This document shows, piece by piece, positions 11,954 to 24,175 of a stretch of DNA of 64,000 bases. Both the position numbers and the translations under genes were made by a program. Position 1 is the stretch's first letter; each line of letters opens with the position of its first letter. Source of the stretch: Clitoria ternatea (taxonomy: Eukaryota > Streptophyta > Magnoliopsida > Fabales > Fabaceae); assembly GCA_037962975.1 (NCBI GenBank), contig CM075673.1, positions 24,536,001 to 24,600,000 on the forward strand. The letters are read 5' to 3'. The notes under the pieces are model-generated. The model worked only from the letters and a program-made list of their open reading frames with translations. It was not told the origin of the DNA and searched no databases.

Positions 11954-14900
11954 TTGGGTCAAATACCTCCAGTTAAGGATCTACCTTATCCACATGCACC
12001 ATCAAAGAAGGATAAGGAAAAAGAATGCAAGAGATTCCTTGAAATCTTTAAGCAATTACACATAAACATTCTATTTTATGAGGCATTGGAACAGATGCCA
12101 ACATATGCAAAGTTTATGAAAGAATTGCTTACCAACAAGAGGAGGTACAATGAGGAAATTGTTGAACTTGAAGCAGGTTGCAGTGCTATTTTGCAATATA
12201 ACATGCCAGAAAAGTCAAAAACCCTGAAAGTTTCACCAATCCTGTCTTCATTGGAGGTGTAAATATTGGGAAAGCTATGTTAGACTTAGGGGCTAGCATT
12301 AATCTAATGCCTTTAAGTATGATGAAGCGAATTGGTGACCTTGATCCTTAGAGAACAAAGATGACTTTGTAATTGGCCGATAGATCAATCAAAAGACCTT
12401 ATGGTATTGTGGAAGATGTACTTGTGAAAGTTGACAAGTTGTACTTCCCTATTGACTTTATGGTTTTAGACATAGAAGAAGATGCTGAAGTTCCCCTGAT
12501 CCTGGGAAGGCCATTTATGAAGATTGCTAGAGTACTCATTGATGTAGATAATGAAAAGTTGGTAGTAAGAGTACATGACGAAGAAGTAAACTTCAATGTT
12601 TTCAAAGCCATGAAACATCCCAACTCAAAGTAATACTATTTCAAGGTGGATGTTCTTGACGAAGTTTGCTTTTCCATATCCACAGGTATATCAATTTCTG
12701 ACCCTTTAAATAAGTTATTAACTAACTTTGTGGAATGTTTGAGTGAAGAAGAAGAAAAATAGGTAGATAAGTATCTTGAAGATTTTGATCAAGGGAAAGA
12801 GATTTCCCTTGAATCAAGAAAAATTGAAGAAATTCAAGAAGTACCTGTTGAAGAAATCAAGAGGCCTGAATGAAAGTGCTACCTTCCAACTTAAAGTACA
12901 TCTTTTTGAAAGAAGGTAATCTAAAACCAGTAATTATTAGTAATCTGTTAAGTGAAACAAAAGAAGAAAAACTGGTAGAAGTGTTGAAAAGGAATCAAGA
13001 AGCAATTGGATGGACACTTGAAGATCTAAAAGGTATAAGTCCATCATATTGCATGCATAAGATTTTGTTGGAAGATAATTTTAAACCTGTTGCTCAACCC
13101 CAAAGACGCCTCAATCCAACCATGAAAAAAGTAACCAAGAAAGAGGTTTTGAAATTGCTGAAAGCAAGTATTATCTATCCTATTTCTGATAGTGCATGGG
13201 TAAGTCCTGTACAAGTTATTCCAAAAGAGGGTGGTATGACAATAATTGTTAATGATAAAAATGAATTAATCCCAACAAGAACTGTCAGTCATTGGAGAAT
13301 GTGTATTGATTATAGAAAATTAAATCAAGTAATAAGAAAATATCATTTTCCACTTCCTTTTATGGATCAAATGCTTGAAAGATTGTCTGAACAGGCTTAC
13401 TATTATTTTCTTGATGGATATTCTGGATATAATCAAATTTTTGTTGACCCTCTTGATCAGGAAAAGACTGTTTTTACATGTCCCTTTGGTATATTTGCTT
13501 ATAGGAAGATGTCATATGGATTATGTAATGCACCTGCTACTTTTCAAAGATGCATGTTTGCTATTTTTACAGATCTAATTGAAAAGAGCATTGAGATTTT
13601 CATGGATGATTTCTCAGTCTTTGGAATTCATTCGAATCATGTCTAACCAATCTGGACACTGTACTGAAGCAGTGTATTGAAACAAATTTAGTGCTTAATT
13701 GGGAGAAGTGTCACTTCATGGTAAAAGAAGAAATTGTACTCGGTCACAAAATTTCTTCTAAAGGTATTGAAGTGGACCAAGCCAAAATAGAGGTAATCTC
13801 TAAACTCCCACCCCCTGTAAATGTAAAGGGTATTAGAAGTTTTTTAGGACATGCTGGATTTTATAGAAGATTTATTCAAGATTTTTCAAAAATTGCTAAA
13901 CCTTTAACAAATCTTCTAAATAAAGATGTTGAATTCAAGTTTGATGAAGCATGTCTTAAAGCTTTTAATTCCTTGAAAGAAAAATTGGTTTCTGCCCCTG
14001 TAATTGTTGCTCCTAATTGGAACTTACCCTTTGAACTTATGTGTGATGCAAGTGATTATGCTGTAGGAGCAGTTTTAGGTCAAAGATATGAAAATTTTTT
14101 TAGGGTTATACACTATGCTAGTAAGGTTTTAAATGAAAATCAAATAAATTATGCAACTACTGAAAAAGAATTACTAGCCATAGTATATGCTCTAGAAAAA
14201 TTTAGATCATACTTGATTGGATCAAAAATAATTGTTTTTACTGATCATGCTGCAATCAAGTATCTCTTGACCAAAATTGATTCTAAACCTTGGTTAATCT
14301 GATGTATTCTACTTCTTCAAGAATATGATCTTGAAATCAAAGATAAAAAGGGTAGTAAAAATATGGTCGCTGACCATCTTTCTAGATTGATGAATGATGA
14401 AGTCACTGCCAAAGAAAAAGACATCTTGGAAGAATTTCCTGATAAAAACTTTTTGAAATAACAAAATGGCCATGGTTTGCTGATATGGCCAATTTTAAAG
14501 CAGCGGGAATTCTTCTAAATGATTTAACTTAGCAGCAAAGAATTTTTTTTTCAAAGATGCAAAATACTTTGTTTGGGATGACCCTCATTTATTCAAAATT
14601 GGTGTGGATAATTGCTTCGTCGTTGTGTACCCGATTGGGAAAAGAAAGATGTGTTGTAGCATTGTCACAAATCTCCTTATGGAGGAGATTTTAATGGAGA
14701 AAGAACTACTGTAAAATTTCTTCAATCAGGTTTGTATTGGCCTTCCATTTTAAGGATTCTCACTCATTTGTGCAAGCTTGTGATAACTGCCAAAGAACAG
14801 GTAATGTTAATAAAAGACAAGAAATGCCTCTCACAAACATTCAGGAGGTTGAGGTATTTGATTGTTGGGGTATTGATTTCATGGGACCCTTTCCTTACTC

Positions 14901-15750
14901 TCAATTTAATCAATACATCCTTTTGGTAGTTGATTATGTTTCAAAATGGGTAGAAGCAATCACTTCACCAAATGCTGACATTAAAACTGTAGTAAATTTC
15001 TTGAAGAAAAATATTTTCTACAGGTTTGGAACACCAAGAACTTTAATCAGTGATAGAGGATCACATTTTTCTAAAAAGTTCTTCAGGAAGTGTTACAACA
15101 CTATAAAGTGAGACATAAAGTGGCCACAACATATCATCCATAAACCAATGGACAGGCTGAGATTTCAAATCATGAAGTGAAAAGATTTTGGAAAAGACTG
15201 TGTCTTCCTCCAGAAAAGATTGGTCACAAAAGCTTGATGATGCACTCTGGGCATACAGAACTACATTTAAGACTCCAATTGGCCTTTCTCCTTTCCAAAT
15301 GTCTATGGAAAAGCTTGTCATCTTCCAGTAGAGATGGAACCTAAAGCATATTGGGCCTTAAAATTTCTCAACTTTGATCCAAATGCAACAGCTGACAAAA
15401 GAAAGTTGCAGTTATTTGAGTTGGAGGAAATGAGAAATAATGCTTATGAGACATCTAGAAGTTACAAGAATAAGGTGAAAGCTTACCATGACAAGAAAAT
15501 TAAAAATAGACACTTCACACCAGGTCAACAAGTTTTATTGTTTAATTCAAGATTAAGACTATTTCCTAGTAAATTGAAATATAAATGGTCAGGCCCTTTT
15601 GTAATTAAGGAAGTTAAATCTTATGGAGCAGTTGAAATTGAAGATCCAACTTTCAAAAGAAGTTGGATGGTTAATGGGCAAAGATTGAAACCATATCTGG
15701 GTGGTGAGATCAACAGACTCACTACCATTTGCTATTTGACTAATTTGTGA
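11954..15750 (+). pseudogene. Athila pol: protease, RT, RNase H, integrase; disrupted
   Basis: Order of domains: protease with LDLGASINLMP near 12279; a linker; RT from ~12870 with MCIDYRKLN and the catalytic FMDDFSVFG near 13600; RNase H with CDASDYAVGAVLG near 14042; integrase with GIDFMGPFP near 14870 and SDRG near 15050; and an integrase C-terminal domain at 15334-15750 with YKWSGPF. Breaks: stops near 12349 and 12370, one near 12761, a frameshift near 13645-13690, a stop near 14300, frameshifts across 14460-14740, a stop near 15109 and a frameshift after it. The region of the third integrase acidic residue is lost in the shifted stretch 15110-15330. Pol copies the element RNA to DNA and inserts it. 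Confidence 0.88.
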
Positions 15751-15951
15751 TGTGCAAGATGTCAAGCTAGAGACAGTAAATCAAGCGCTCAATGGGAGGC
15801 AACCCATTATTGTTAATTTATATGTAATAATATTATATATAATAAATAAATAAATAATATAATTTTTTAACTAGATTTTTAATAAAAAGGGTTTTTAAAT
15901 TAAGAAAAAGGGTTTTTGAGAATTAAAATTTTAAAATTTGAAAAACAGAAC

Positions 15952-16034
15952 CCCACGCGTAGCGTCCCACTGACACTTAGCGTGGAGGTAAAAATTTCAA
16001 CCTGAAGCATAGCATCCCAGCCACGCGTAGCGTC
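15952..16034 (+). repeat. Dyads of the ACGCGTAGCGT class between pol and the extra ORF
   Basis: Three or four copies: CCACGCGTAGCGTCC at ~15953, a decayed ACACTTAGCGTGG, and CCACGCGTAGCGTCAG at ~16021. They precede an AT-rich stretch and a pyrimidine-rich leader (16080-16196). Confidence 0.8.
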
Positions 16035-16196
16035 AGAGCCCATGTTTAGTTTTTAAAACTGAACCAGAGAGGCCCAATTTAGGTTTTAAAAAACCTAAAT
16101 TTCCCTCTCTGCCTCATTTTTCCCTTAGAACCCTAATGCTCAAATTCATAAGAACCTACATTCTCTCATCTCTCTCTGATTTCACAAAGACTCCAA

Positions 16197-17050
16197 GTAA
16201 GTGATCTTCTCATTTTTGTTTAGTTTGTTTTTGATTTCAATTTTTAGAATTGCATATGGTTAGGAATAGGACTAGATGACCACTGGGATTTGTTTGCTGT
16301 TAGAATTAGGGGAATGTTTTGATTGAATGATGTTTGAAGGGGTTACTGTTACGCAACCCCATTCTGCAGTTTCTGTTTCTGCAAGCTTACACATAGCGTC
16401 CCACTGATGCGTAGTGTGAGGCATGAACTGTAACCCCACGCGTAGCGTCCCATTGACGCGTAGCGTGGGCAGAACATGGCTAACGTGTAGCGTCGAATCC
16501 ACGCGTAGCGTCAGCCTCTGTTTTGATTTTTGTTAATTTATATGTTTTAATTTTCTGTTTAATTTATATATTGCTCTCTGTTTTTAATAATTCTGTCCCG
16601 TTTATTTTTGTTTGTTTGTTTTTCTTTTAAATTAATAAAATTTCTTAAATTGTATGTTTGTTATACTTTCTTGTATAAAAATAAATAAATAAATTTGATA
16701 AATTTTGTAAATACGTTTGTTGTGTGAAATTACATGTTGAGTAAATTTGATAAAATGTTGTGTATGTTATACTTTTAAAAATCCAAAAATATACATGTGT
16801 AATTTTTGTTTTTGCATAATTTATTTTATAAAGTTAAAAAATATATTGTTTTTATGATTTGTAAATATTTTGTTTAAAATTTTATGTTGTGTGAATTTTG
16901 CATGAGTTTTTATTCTTGATGTTTTGCATAAAATATAAAACAAAAAAAATGAATGTTAATTTTTGATGTTTTGCATTTTTTATTTTATTAAAATATAAAA
17001 ATAAAAATATTGTGAGGTGTGTTTGATTTTTGTAAAATTTCTTTTTGCAG
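16197..17050 (+). other. Inferred leader intron of the Athila extra ORF
   Basis: A consensus donor GTAAGT at 16197-16202 follows a gene-like leader (CT-rich, ending CTCCAA). A strong acceptor TTTCTTTTTGCAG ends at 17050, directly before ATG at 17051. The 854-bp interval is T-rich, as plant introns are, has no ORF, and contains a second dyad group (16389-16513). Known: envelope-like ORFs of Athila elements have been proposed to be expressed from spliced RNA. Splicing here is inference. Confidence 0.55.
16389..16513 (+). repeat. Second dyad group, inside the inferred leader intron
   Basis: About six copies of the ACGCGTAGCGT class in 125 bp, for example CCACGCGTAGCGTCCC at ~16436 and TGACGCGTAGCGTGGG at ~16453. 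Some are decayed (ACACATAGCGTCCC). Confidence 0.82.
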
Positions 17051-18356
17051 ATGACACCAAAGAAGTCTATTCCCATTATTGGTCCAAAGAGACAGAGGAG
17101 GACCACTGATACTGATACCACCTCTGAAGATCTAGAAGATCTTCAGGATGAGGAGTAGTTGGGACCTAGAGATCCCACCAGATTTTGCACTGACACAAAA
17201 TGGGCCAGATTTCACCAGATAAAGGGCCAGAGGTTGATTTGGGAGAGAGTCCTTGATCTGAATGCTGGAGATTTTCCTGAGCTACAGGATGAGATCCAGA
17301 GGAGGAGATGGGGACCCCTGTTCTCCCTACCTACTGAGGGGGACCCCATCTTAGTTATGGAATTTTATACGAATGACTTCAGGACTCGTCAGGATGCACC
17401 GAACATCAGTCAGTAGAGGACGAGCTTGGTGAAGGGTCGGCACATCACCTATGACAGGGACACCATTAGTACCCTACTAGGTAATCCTTGGGAGCCTACT
17501 CCCGAGAGTGACACTTTTTTCTAGAAGGAAAACAGAAACAAGGTTTCTACTGAGGATGATGATTTAGGATATTTCCTGGATCAGGTTGCTCATTCCCTGA
17601 GCAAGGATGGTATCTTCTTCAACCTGAGTACGGTTGGAAGGACTCCATCAAACCTCCTTAAGACCCAGCTGACCCCTATAGCTCAGGCGTGGTCTCATCT
17701 CATGCTTCATAACATTACTCCTGTCACCCACCTTTCTTCTATTCCAGTTGATCAATGCTGCCTCTTTATTCTATCCTTCAAGGCCATACTATTGACATCG
17801 CCGAGCTGATATCTGATCAGATTCATCTTTATGCCCTCGGGTATAAGGTGAACCGTCCTATTCCCTTCCCTCTCATCATATCTGCCTTACTGAGGAGGTA
17901 AGGAGTTGTTATGCCGTCGCCTGAGTTTACTAGTTCTTCAAGGAGAGTTCTTAAGGTTCTAGTGAACAGAGATTACTTTGTTCAGCAGTGCGAGCTTCCA
18001 CCTCTGGAGTAGGAGGCTCAGCCCAGACAGAGACAGAGAAGACCACCAGTTCAACACCATCTGTTGATGCTATTACTAATGGATTTGCCAGGATAACCCT
18101 AGAGCATCAGCATATGATGCAGATGATGGTTGCTTCTTATCGTGCTTATGTTCATTTGCGTGATGCATTTTACTAGTATAGGATACAGGGAGAGGGAGCA
18201 CCATTTATGACACCTGCTGATTTTGCTTCCCATGTAGCCTGGCCTGGTGATTTGCCTACTTATCCTGAGACAGGTGGACCGTCTGGAGCACGTGCTGATT
18301 CTGAGGGTGATGCCGATGAGGAGGGAGATGATGAGGATGATCATATAAAGGATTGA
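17051..18356 (+). pseudogene. Athila extra (env-like/PF20167-like) ORF, broken
   Basis: ATG at 17051 follows an ideal splice acceptor. The product starts MTPKKSIPIIGPKRQRR (nuclear-type basic patch), then an acidic stretch, then a globular region with AQAWSHLMLHNITPVTHLS (around 17675) and LISDQIHLYALGY (around 17805). I recognise this as the 'putative plant transposon protein' type (PF20167). It ends in an acidic tail (EGDDEDD), with stop TGA at 18354-18356. In-frame TAGs occur at 17156-17158, 17414-17416 and ~17522, there is a frameshift near 17780, and more stops follow. No signal peptide or convincing membrane helix was seen, so 'envelope' is a positional label only. Confidence 0.65.
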
Positions 18357-19599
18357 TTGGTGCTATCTTACATTTTTTGCACTTTATTTACATACATTTT
18401 ACTTTAGTTTGATATTTACATTTGGATTTACATTTTGGATTATATTATGGTTTACTTTTATTTTTGTGGTGTGTTTAATTTATGCATATTCTCCTTAATC
18501 AAAAAAATCAAAAATAAAGTTTTATCTTTCAAATAAATAAATCAAATTTTTGAAAATAAGGAAATTTATACACTTAAGGTTCTTACACAATAAAACCATT
18601 TTTAAAATCAATTATCGATTCTTTTTGTAATTTAGGGATTTTGGTAAATTTAATTACAATAATTTTATTAACTATCAAGCTAATTTCGATAACCCGGTGA
18701 GCTGAGAGATCTTTTAAACACTTGAGGGCTTCGACATAACTTCATTCAAATTGATTTTGCTTTAATCTATGATTTGTGTTACAGAGAATTCAAGAAAATG
18801 ATCAAGGTACATTTTTGGTAAAAGAAACCTTGGGCCAAAAAACTCACCATGGTAAAATTATTTTTATCCTTTGAAAGCCAATTTTGAGCCTAAAAAATAA
18901 TTTCTTTGGTACCCTTAAAATCTTATCAAATTTTTTAACCATTCCCTGTAGTTGATTGATTAAAAGAGCAATTAAGTAAAAAGAAAAATATTTTGAGTAC
19001 TCTTAATTGAGGAGTGAAAATTTTGGAACTTAATCCTTTTTCAAAAAAAAAAATTAATTAGTAATGTATGTACAATAAAAATAAAAATAAAAAGAAATAT
19101 ACATGCATAACAAGAAAAAGAAATAATGAAAAGGATTAAGTTGGGGTTACTTATCAAAAAGGGAAATGAGATCTGGGCCAAGAGAAAGACTGAAAATTGT
19201 AAAAAGCTCTTTTATGATTTCAGGTTTTTGAATTTCGAGAAAAACCAAAATTTCTTGTAGCCAAGCCCCATTATAACCCTTGAAAAGACCTTGTGATTCT
19301 TGAATTAACTTTGTATGATTAACCATTGATTAGATGAAAATCAAAGTTAAATTTGTTTGATTTTATGATCTATTGAGTGAAACAGGTTACCCTTTGCACA
19401 AAGATAAAATTGTGAGGTAAGCCTGAAATTATGCTTGATTTGTTAATAAGACATTGTAAAAATTTTTGTCATTAAATCCTTATTACATAAGATATCTATT
19501 TTTGGTTATTTTAAATGGATAATTGTGAAATTACTTTTATGGTAAATTCTCAGACTAATTCAAAAATTTGATTCTAAATTTTGTTTTTAATTTTCTCTC
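18357..19599 (+). other. Athila 3' non-coding region
   Basis: AT-rich sequence between the extra ORF and the PPT, with no supported ORF. Confidence 0.6.
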
Positions 19600-19637
19600 T
19601 TGCTCGAGGACGAGCAATGTCTCAAGTTGGGGGTATT
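19600..19637 (+). other. Hairpin plus polypurine tract before the Athila 3' LTR
   Basis: A perfect inverted repeat TTGCTCG-AGGA-CGAGCAA (19600-19617) is followed within 10 bases by the purine tract AAGTTGGGGGTA (about 19624-19635). The LTR starts at 19638. The purine tract primes plus-strand DNA synthesis. The hairpin is an extra conserved-looking element. Confidence 0.7.
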
Positions 19638-21093
19638 TGTTAGTCTTCAAATTTATAATAAATTCTTTAATAAAAATTATGAAAAAATAATAAAAATTAG
19701 TTTTATTTGTTAGAAATTTAGGTTTTAAATTCAACAAATGGATGTTGTTTAAAATAATTTGCCCTTGATCAATTTTCTCCAGTTTTACAGTGAAAAAGTA
19801 AAGAAATTAAAGAGAAAAATTGAAGAATTGAAGAGCTGACACGTAGCATCAACACCACGCGTAGCGTGGGAATTTTTGATGCTGACGCTACGCGTCACAG
19901 CCACGCGTAGCGTCAGAACTACGTGGACTCCATTTCCAGCTGGACAACCACTCAGTTAAAAGGCCAAATAATGGCCAATCCAATCAAGCTAAATGCCAAG
20001 CCGAATTGGGAACATGTGGAACCATTGTCTGGGCATTATTAGATTAATTAATTTTAATAATGGCCACTTAATCACGTTTTTAATGGGGGATGAGTCAGGA
20101 ACCTGACGCGTAGCGTCAGAACCCTTCTTCAGCCCTATAAATAGGGCCATTCTCCACACATTCACAGCATCCCTTCTAAATTAAGAGCCTTGTTTCCTCT
20201 CCTTTGACTCGAGTTTGAGTGTTATTTTATTAAGTTTGTAAGGTTAGAGTGATTTCTAGATACTTGAGAGTGTTGTGTAGTATCGTGAGTTCTTGTATCG
20301 TGAAGTGTTTCCAAGTCCTTGTAATGTCAAATTTTGTAAGTGTTGTTTTTACTTTCACCATGTGTAACTAAATTGTTTATGTTGGAATTTGGTGAATCAA
20401 TCTATTATATGATGTTGTAATTATGAGCTCTACATATTTATAATTCTAGTACATGTCAATATTTCAACTCTTTATTAATATGAACATCAAACGGGAGAAT
20501 GATTATTCATGCTGTATTGAAACTTGTTTTAATGAAAGTAAAAGTTGAAATACCCTTAATATGCCAATTACTAGGGATAGAGTTGGTGATTATTATTGCC
20601 ATAAGGCCAGGACTTAAATGCAAGTTTTTATTGAGAAAGCTCACGAGGGATCGGACTTTACGTTAAATACTTAGAATTTATATCATGAGGAATCGGTTAT
20701 AATGACTTTAAGCTGCAATGACATAAACTTGATAATTAAATATGTATGTTTGTAATCACTTCATTATATTTTAGTTTGAGGATCCTAATTCCAACATAAT
20801 TTGTCAATCTGTGTTTTTACTTCAAGTGTCTGAGTTATTCTGAATTACATCTCAATTTTTTTAGATAACTTTTATATTTACCATCTTTTTACCACATGAA
20901 CAAATCAATCGTCAAATTCTATGAATATTGTATATAAAGCATTATTATAACTTTTGATAAATTTACCATAGTAAATAAGAATTACTATGAGTTACTGGAA
21001 CTTTCAATCCCAGTGGAATGATATCTAAATTTGAAAACTACAAACGATTGGTGCGCTTGCCAATTAAAGACCCAACAGTACATGGGTTTAACA
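19638..21093 (+). repeat. Athila 3' LTR
   Basis: It matches 8700-10215. It keeps more intact dyads (19838-20118), including ACGCGTAGCGT at ~19858, GACGCTACGCGTC at ~19884, CCACGCGTAGCGTC at ~19901 and TGACGCGTAGCGTCA at ~20104. The TATA box is at 20136-20143. It ends TTTAACA and is followed by the TSD GTAAG. Confidence 0.93.
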
Positions 21094-21098
21094 GTAAG

Positions 21099-21629
21099 CT
21101 ATGATGTCAGTATGAGTACTATTTATGCGCTGTGATTCATATTTCATGCATTAAATTCATTCCATGACATCATATGCATTTCCAGCACTGAGATTTGCTG
21201 AAGAGACTGACACGATATAGTGCTGAGATTCACTATGCAATCTATAGCTTGTTGCTTTTAAGGCTACTGCTTATAGTGTTGAGATTCACTAAGTAGGTTG
21301 TTTTGGCACTTGTTGTATTTTAAGTCAGATCCGCATATCATTATTTTTGTTCACAAATGAAAACAAAGGATTTTAAAGACCATGGCATACATATATTTGC
21401 ATTGGTGAGTATTGATAATTATGCATGGTCAATGGACGTTTGGATGAGGCTACAGAGATGTGTGATCATATCCTTAGAAGCCTTAGTGCTTATGATATTC
21501 GAGGATGGTTGATATTGATGCTACGTAGCTATTGTGTTTGTTGTGTATAATGTAGTGATAAGTTGTTGTTTATTAATGATGAGAAGGTCAAAGTAATTAC
21601 CTTGCTATTAAATTGCTATTTATTAATTG
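21099..21629 (+). mobile_element. Continuation of the older LTR begun at 6735
   Basis: This lies between the right TSD of Athila and the left TSD of the next solo LTR. Short words recur (CTGAGATTCACTATG, GTTGAGATTCACTAAG), giving weak direct repeats around 21180-21290. No coding potential was seen. Confidence 0.4.
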
Positions 21630-23337
21630 ATTAGTGTAACACCCCCTTATATACATGAGATATATATATATATATTCTTCTTGCTTTTAAAATTTTTAGA
21701 AAGATATACATATTTATCACTTCCTATCTCGCGTATACAAGGACATATATACATATGATTTTCTTTGAATTTTGAAAGTAAAAAGTTTCAAATTATTCAG
21801 AATGATAAAATGAACTTTCAGAAAATCATAAGTGGTCAAAGATTACAGTATCATATCCAAAGAATAAGGTTTATTAAAGTTTAACCTTTACCTTGAATTA
21901 CAATCATCCAACTTAATATTGTATTAAGGTAAACTAAAACTAAAGATTTAATACCTCTACTTCGACTGTAACCAATCATTTCCTTATCTTCAAACCATGT
22001 GATTTTAGAATCCTACTCTTGTCACATCTCTTCTCCTATCCGATTGAGGATGAGACCAATTTACCCTCTTGTAATTTCATCCTTTCATCTTGAGCTGCTA
22101 GCTATATATCATATAACAAATATTTTGGACATAGAAATTCAAACAAGAAGGAGTGAGAAATAGAATATAACACTTTACAGATAAGACATAAGCATAAGAG
22201 TTTTCACAATCTAATATAATAATTTCAAACACAATCATATATATAATCAATTATGAATGTAGAGTTTTCATAACATAACAATTATTCTTTCATTCACAAT
22301 CACCCACATAGAATGTCACAATCACATGAATGTCATGCAATGTTTTCTAATACTACCATCTCATTCATTCTATGCATGTGGGCCCTTAAAGTTTTAGTTT
22401 GCACTGGGCCAACCAGAAGTTTACATTATTCTATAATTCTGGATAATAATAACATAAATGCCTTCATGACATCTGAACAGCTCAACTGGCGTGGAAACAC
22501 TTAGAGACTAGTCAGACTGAGAAAGTTTTTTATTATGAAAGTACCCGACACTAGGGAGCAACCCCAGGTCACCTGAAGCACCCCTTCACACCCTCTCATC
22601 CCAAGGCTCGTAATTAAGCCTCCTCTAATATATCCTCGGTTTCTATAATCCGTCCCTAGACACTATCATATCTCATTTCTCTTTAATGATTCATGATGCA
22701 TGAACTACTCACATATTTAGTTGGTTAAGACTTTTAGAAACTCAATTATTAAATACCATAAAGGTTTATAATATCCTTTCTATAAATTGTACATTATCTC
22801 AATTCTCTGAATTTCTGTCATACAGAAATAAAGTTGGTACAGTTTTCAAATTCAAATCTCACCGAAATTGAGTTTCCAAGCCTTAAATATCTCAAAACTT
22901 TCTCTTAAAAACTTCACATATTTACATAATCTTTTCGAATTTGAATCTTAACTAGATTGAGTTTAGAAACCTCGACTATAACAAAATATCCTTTAGTTAT
23001 TTCATTAGGGAAAACCAATTTAAATTTCTAAAAGAATATATATATATATATATATATTTTAAAATCATTATCTAAGAATACTTAAAACTATAAAAATTTT
23101 CTTTAATTCAAGAATTAATTATCTCAACCTCTGATTTTCATAAAATAGCTTCTTTCTAATACTAGATTTTATTCTAGAGATTAAAAATAAAGTTAATGAA
23201 AATTATTTCTAAGAAGAAATAAAAGACTAAAATAATGATAAAATACTTTCTCTTAGAATAAAAATTTAAAGAGTAAGATAAGAAAATTCTTACTGAGTTT
23301 TAATTTTCCGTCATGCTTGCTATATGCTCAAACTCAT

Positions 23338-23475
23338 ATCACAAGATCATTAATCAAAATTAAATATTATCAATCACAATATCATCAATCACAATCAAAA
23401 AATGTCAATCATAATCAAATAATATCGATCAAAATTAAATATCATCAATAATAATCAAATACTAATAATTATAAT
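23338..23475. repeat. ATCAATCA/AATCAAAT degenerate simple repeat
   Basis: The words ATCATCAATCACAATCAAA and TAATCAAATA recur in imperfect tandem. It is low-complexity sequence inside the solo LTR. Confidence 0.6.
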
Positions 23476-23559
23476 CAAATCAATTAAATGTAATTCAAAT
23501 TTTAATGGTTATTTAAATTAATAAGATTAATTTTAAGTCTTTATAGTCCATTCCTTGCA

Positions 23560-23700
23560 TAGGTCTATGTAGGTCCATATAGTCCAATCCTCGCATAGGT
23601 ATATAGTTCAGTCCATAAGGTCATAATAGTCCAAGTCCTTGTATAGGTTCAATCCAGTTCGCATAGGTTATTTAGGTATTTACATAGGTATTCAGATCAA
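23560..23700. repeat. CATAGGT-word cluster in the solo LTR
   Basis: CATAGGT or GTATAGGT recurs about six times, interleaved with TAGTCCA words (TATAGTCCATTCC, ATAGTCCAATCC, AATAGTCCAAGTCC). Confidence 0.6.
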
Positions 23701-23989
23701 GTTACACAAGATACTCAATTTAAAATTTATTATAAATTTTTAAGTTAAATAGTTATTATTTTAAAATAATAATATTATTAAATTTTAAAGGAGTAGGAGA
23801 CTCCTCTCATTATTCTTATGTCTTTTCATATTATATTTCTATCTCACTCCCCCTTACCTCTTGTATCTTAGTTCGTTATGGAAAGTCTGTGCGCGCCTTA
23901 TGTCCGAGTTCTAAAATATACCAATTTCACTTTAATATAGTTATAAAATGAAAATTAAGATTTCTACTTAAAACAGAAATGGTACATTT

Positions 23990-24175
23990 TGAATAGTGAA
24001 TAGTAAATAGTAATAGTAAATAGTAAATGTGAATAGTAACAGTAAATAGTAAAACATGAATAGTAACAGTAAAAAGTAAATCATGAATAGTAAAGGTAAA
24101 TAGTAACAGTAAATAGTAATTTATTATTTGAATAGTAATTTACTATTGAAATAGTATTTTACTATTCAGAATAGT
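23990..24175. repeat. GTAAATAGTAA minisatellite
   Basis: Imperfect tandem 7-12-bp units built from AATAGTAA, AGTAAAT and ACAGTAAAT cover about 185 bp, and the array then fades. It lies near the U3 side of the minus-strand solo LTR. Confidence 0.8.

Larger units (their letters stand above)
8700..21093 (+). mobile_element. Athila-type Ty3/gypsy retrotransposon, complete but decayed
   Basis: Two LTRs (8700-10215 and 19638-21093) flank an internal domain in the order PBS, gag, protease, RT/RNase H, integrase, extra ORF, PPT. The target duplication GTAAG is present at 8695-8699 and 21094-21098. The PBS resembles the tRNA-Asp type (TGGCGCC...), the protease has a DLGASIN-type site, and there is an extra ORF after pol; together these point to the Athila lineage. 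Total length is 12394 bp. Every protein region carries stops and frameshifts, so this copy cannot move by itself. The LTRs differ at many positions, so it is clearly older than the copia element at 45.8 kb. Confidence 0.92.
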
